Below are positions 63,801-64,000 of a stretch of DNA of 64,000 nucleotides, piece by piece. The position numbers were made by a program, and so were the translations under genes. Source of the DNA: Shewanella khirikhana (GTDB taxonomy: Bacteria; Pseudomonadota; Gammaproteobacteria; Enterobacterales; Shewanellaceae); the NCBI RefSeq assembly GCF_003957745.1, contig NZ_CP020373.1, positions 806,001-870,000 of the forward strand, written 5' to 3'. The notes beneath the pieces were generated by a model. That model made no database searches, was not told where the DNA came from, and worked only from the letters and a program-made list of their open reading frames with translations. Each line of letters starts with the position of its first letter. The first letter of the stretch is position 1.

Positions 63801-64000
63801 TTAACAAAATGCTGGGCGGAGATGAGCCGCCAGAACCCCTCACCCGCGAGGACCTGTTTGACGTCAGTTATCGGCCAATATCGGAACAAGACGAAATAGC
63901 CTTTGCCCAGACACGTGGCTGGGTTTATGGCTTGGGCTTGCCCGGTGAAAAGAGTCTCTCCAGCGCCACCATAGTCCGGGGCAGGGTGTTCTTCACCACG
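60803..64000 (+). CDS. pilY1: PilY1-like type IV pilus tip adhesin, 3' truncated by window edge
   Basis: The frame stays open from the ATG at 60803 to the last base (1066 codons), so the C terminus is missing. A signal peptide (MSVSRNIVRALALLCIASLSAAD) is followed by a von Willebrand A domain with the metal-site LDTSSSMG and ITDGEPTEDF. The C-terminal beta-propeller of PilY1 begins around residue 600; a calcium loop of DANGDGLTD form lies at ~874-882, and another Asp-rich run (DVDDADRDGDRTDS) near residue 639. PilY1 proteins control pilus extension and surface adhesion and need calcium. Minor pilin genes normally upstream are absent here. Confidence 0.9.
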   Translation, partial: MSVSRNIVRALALLCIASLSAADDTSLFKVSTGNSRPQVLIILDTSSSMGATVQMPPVYVPPTSRSGEPLPPAAGSKLYFIRGDEQLDVNNLQAASYILHANNACADSWEQLQKYGIYTGFIGSFDPQLRQWSDTPASGGSVLVDCLADIESSNYQNGAGRAEGLPVASGSEAHIRVNANSSQAHRDAAKASARASGLRRGVAVTLYSEHYVNWKIDNPIPVYGTRMDLAKEALRQVALSMVDIDLGLAIFNVNLGEREAPGGPYGHGGKIFSAINRFDSARRMTFLGQVERMGYAFQTPTCETLYEAYRYFAGEPVLYGHQDRDYYWDYGAAYKGMSGDPAAEVQGVYQSPFKRCDRRGYIIYITDGEPTEDFDANDAIRALTGVRYSHSDDNDWGKMQNASEALIALAGWMNTHDVNPGVDGEQMVSTHTIGYSEGALGAKTLLESVATAGGGSFFDATDLSSQNNFQDKLQQALKAALNQIVERESSFSSPAVVNSETRLETGEHVYLPMFRSAQRPRWSGDIKKYRLSGDGRVLDKNGVSVTGADGGVAAEACSVWASSCNGGDGQNFGRGGVAAAVAAMKNKDRVLYTQDGAKLEPLTLDSLTNIAGGINELALQLGLPEVLVENHVSWIRGIDVDDADRDGDRTDSRSDSFGDMLHARPVALEYGSGSDKAVYLLAATNQGFLHMFKDSGGSVFELWAFMPWSLLSNQYPLRTAVSGGHNIYGLDSTPVVHRFNGVDGQKTWVFFGMRRGGKQYFALDISDPGNPTMLWQAGPDSEGLEGLGQTWARPVVTRIPGHKGPVLIVGGGYQPGAKDSAQVGSSDSKGLGVYILDAADGSLIHSFSAEVVRENQTLMRGLKDSIPNEVAVLDANGDGLTDRVYATDTGGNVWRLDLPGPKPDKIGAAWSAFKFASLGGDSAVSDRRFFSAPVVAQTATDLSFTLELDTTTGTETRVSRRQLPYDAVAIGSGIRPLPMDTSREDAFFLLQDRITASQSFNKMLGGDEPPEPLTREDLFDVSYRPISEQDEIAFAQTRGWVYGLGLPGEKSLSSATIVRGRVFFTT

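Overview
The window reads as chromosome of a marine or brackish gammaproteobacterium, most likely Shewanella and probably close to S. amazonensis. This is inferred from gene content and order, not from a database search. The evidence is the uppS-cdsA-dxr-rseP-bamA-skp-lpxD-fabZ-lpxA-lpxB-rnhB envelope cluster, an oleABCD long-chain olefin operon, a PilY1-type protein, an H-NS homologue, dense coding with short overlaps, and moderately high GC. I found no rRNA, tRNA or CRISPR array.

Layout. Positions 1-11430 hold the envelope-biogenesis operon, all on the + strand: isoprenoid and phospholipid precursors (uppS, cdsA, dxr), envelope stress protease and outer-membrane assembly (rseP, bamA, skp), lipid A and fatty-acid steps (lpxD, fabZ, lpxA, lpxB), and rnhB. 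A strong terminator closes it. Positions 11430-15570 interrupt the usual rnhB-dnaE order with a 941-residue ankyrin-repeat membrane protein, a small membrane protein and a 73-residue ORF. Then come dnaE and tilS, overlapping by 1 nt, with no accA between them. Positions 20660-31370 are a mixed region: a diguanylate cyclase, a CPA2 cation/proton antiporter, a tail-anchored unknown, a patatin-like phospholipase, proS, a degenerate GGDEF sensor, an acetyltransferase overlapping trmO, and an RcsF-like lipoprotein.

Positions 31525-37050 carry two overlapping amidohydrolase genes. The upstream one, a two-domain protein of about 1014 residues, is split by a complete ISAs1-family insertion sequence (35607-36820). 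The element has matching terminal repeats and a 10-bp target duplication, and its removal restores the reading frame exactly. Positions 37196-49544 contain hns, etfBA (with a palindrome resembling a LiuR operator upstream), an NhaC antiporter, an M3 peptidase lipoprotein, tdk, a PuuA-like glutamine synthetase, a BCCT transporter and yajD. Positions 49695-55014 contain a POT peptide transporter, a subclass B1 metallo-beta-lactamase, a DUF1289 protein, an unknown lipoprotein and a methyltransferase. Positions 55710-60428 are the oleABCD operon, with every junction overlapping by 1-4 nt. A PilY1-like gene starts at 60803 and runs off the right edge.

Non-coding structure. Three copies (46934-47089, 55015-55300, 55547-55646) of an apparently undescribed MITE-like repeat share about 35-bp related ends; two of them fill the gap upstream of oleA. 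A different, 266-bp palindromic element lies between proS and the degenerate GGDEF gene, and its terminal repeat provides that gene's stop codon. I did not find an obvious new multi-gene system. The best candidates for new biology are the ankyrin/membrane-protein pair inserted between rnhB and dnaE, the repeat families, and the amidohydrolase pair with lost metal ligands.
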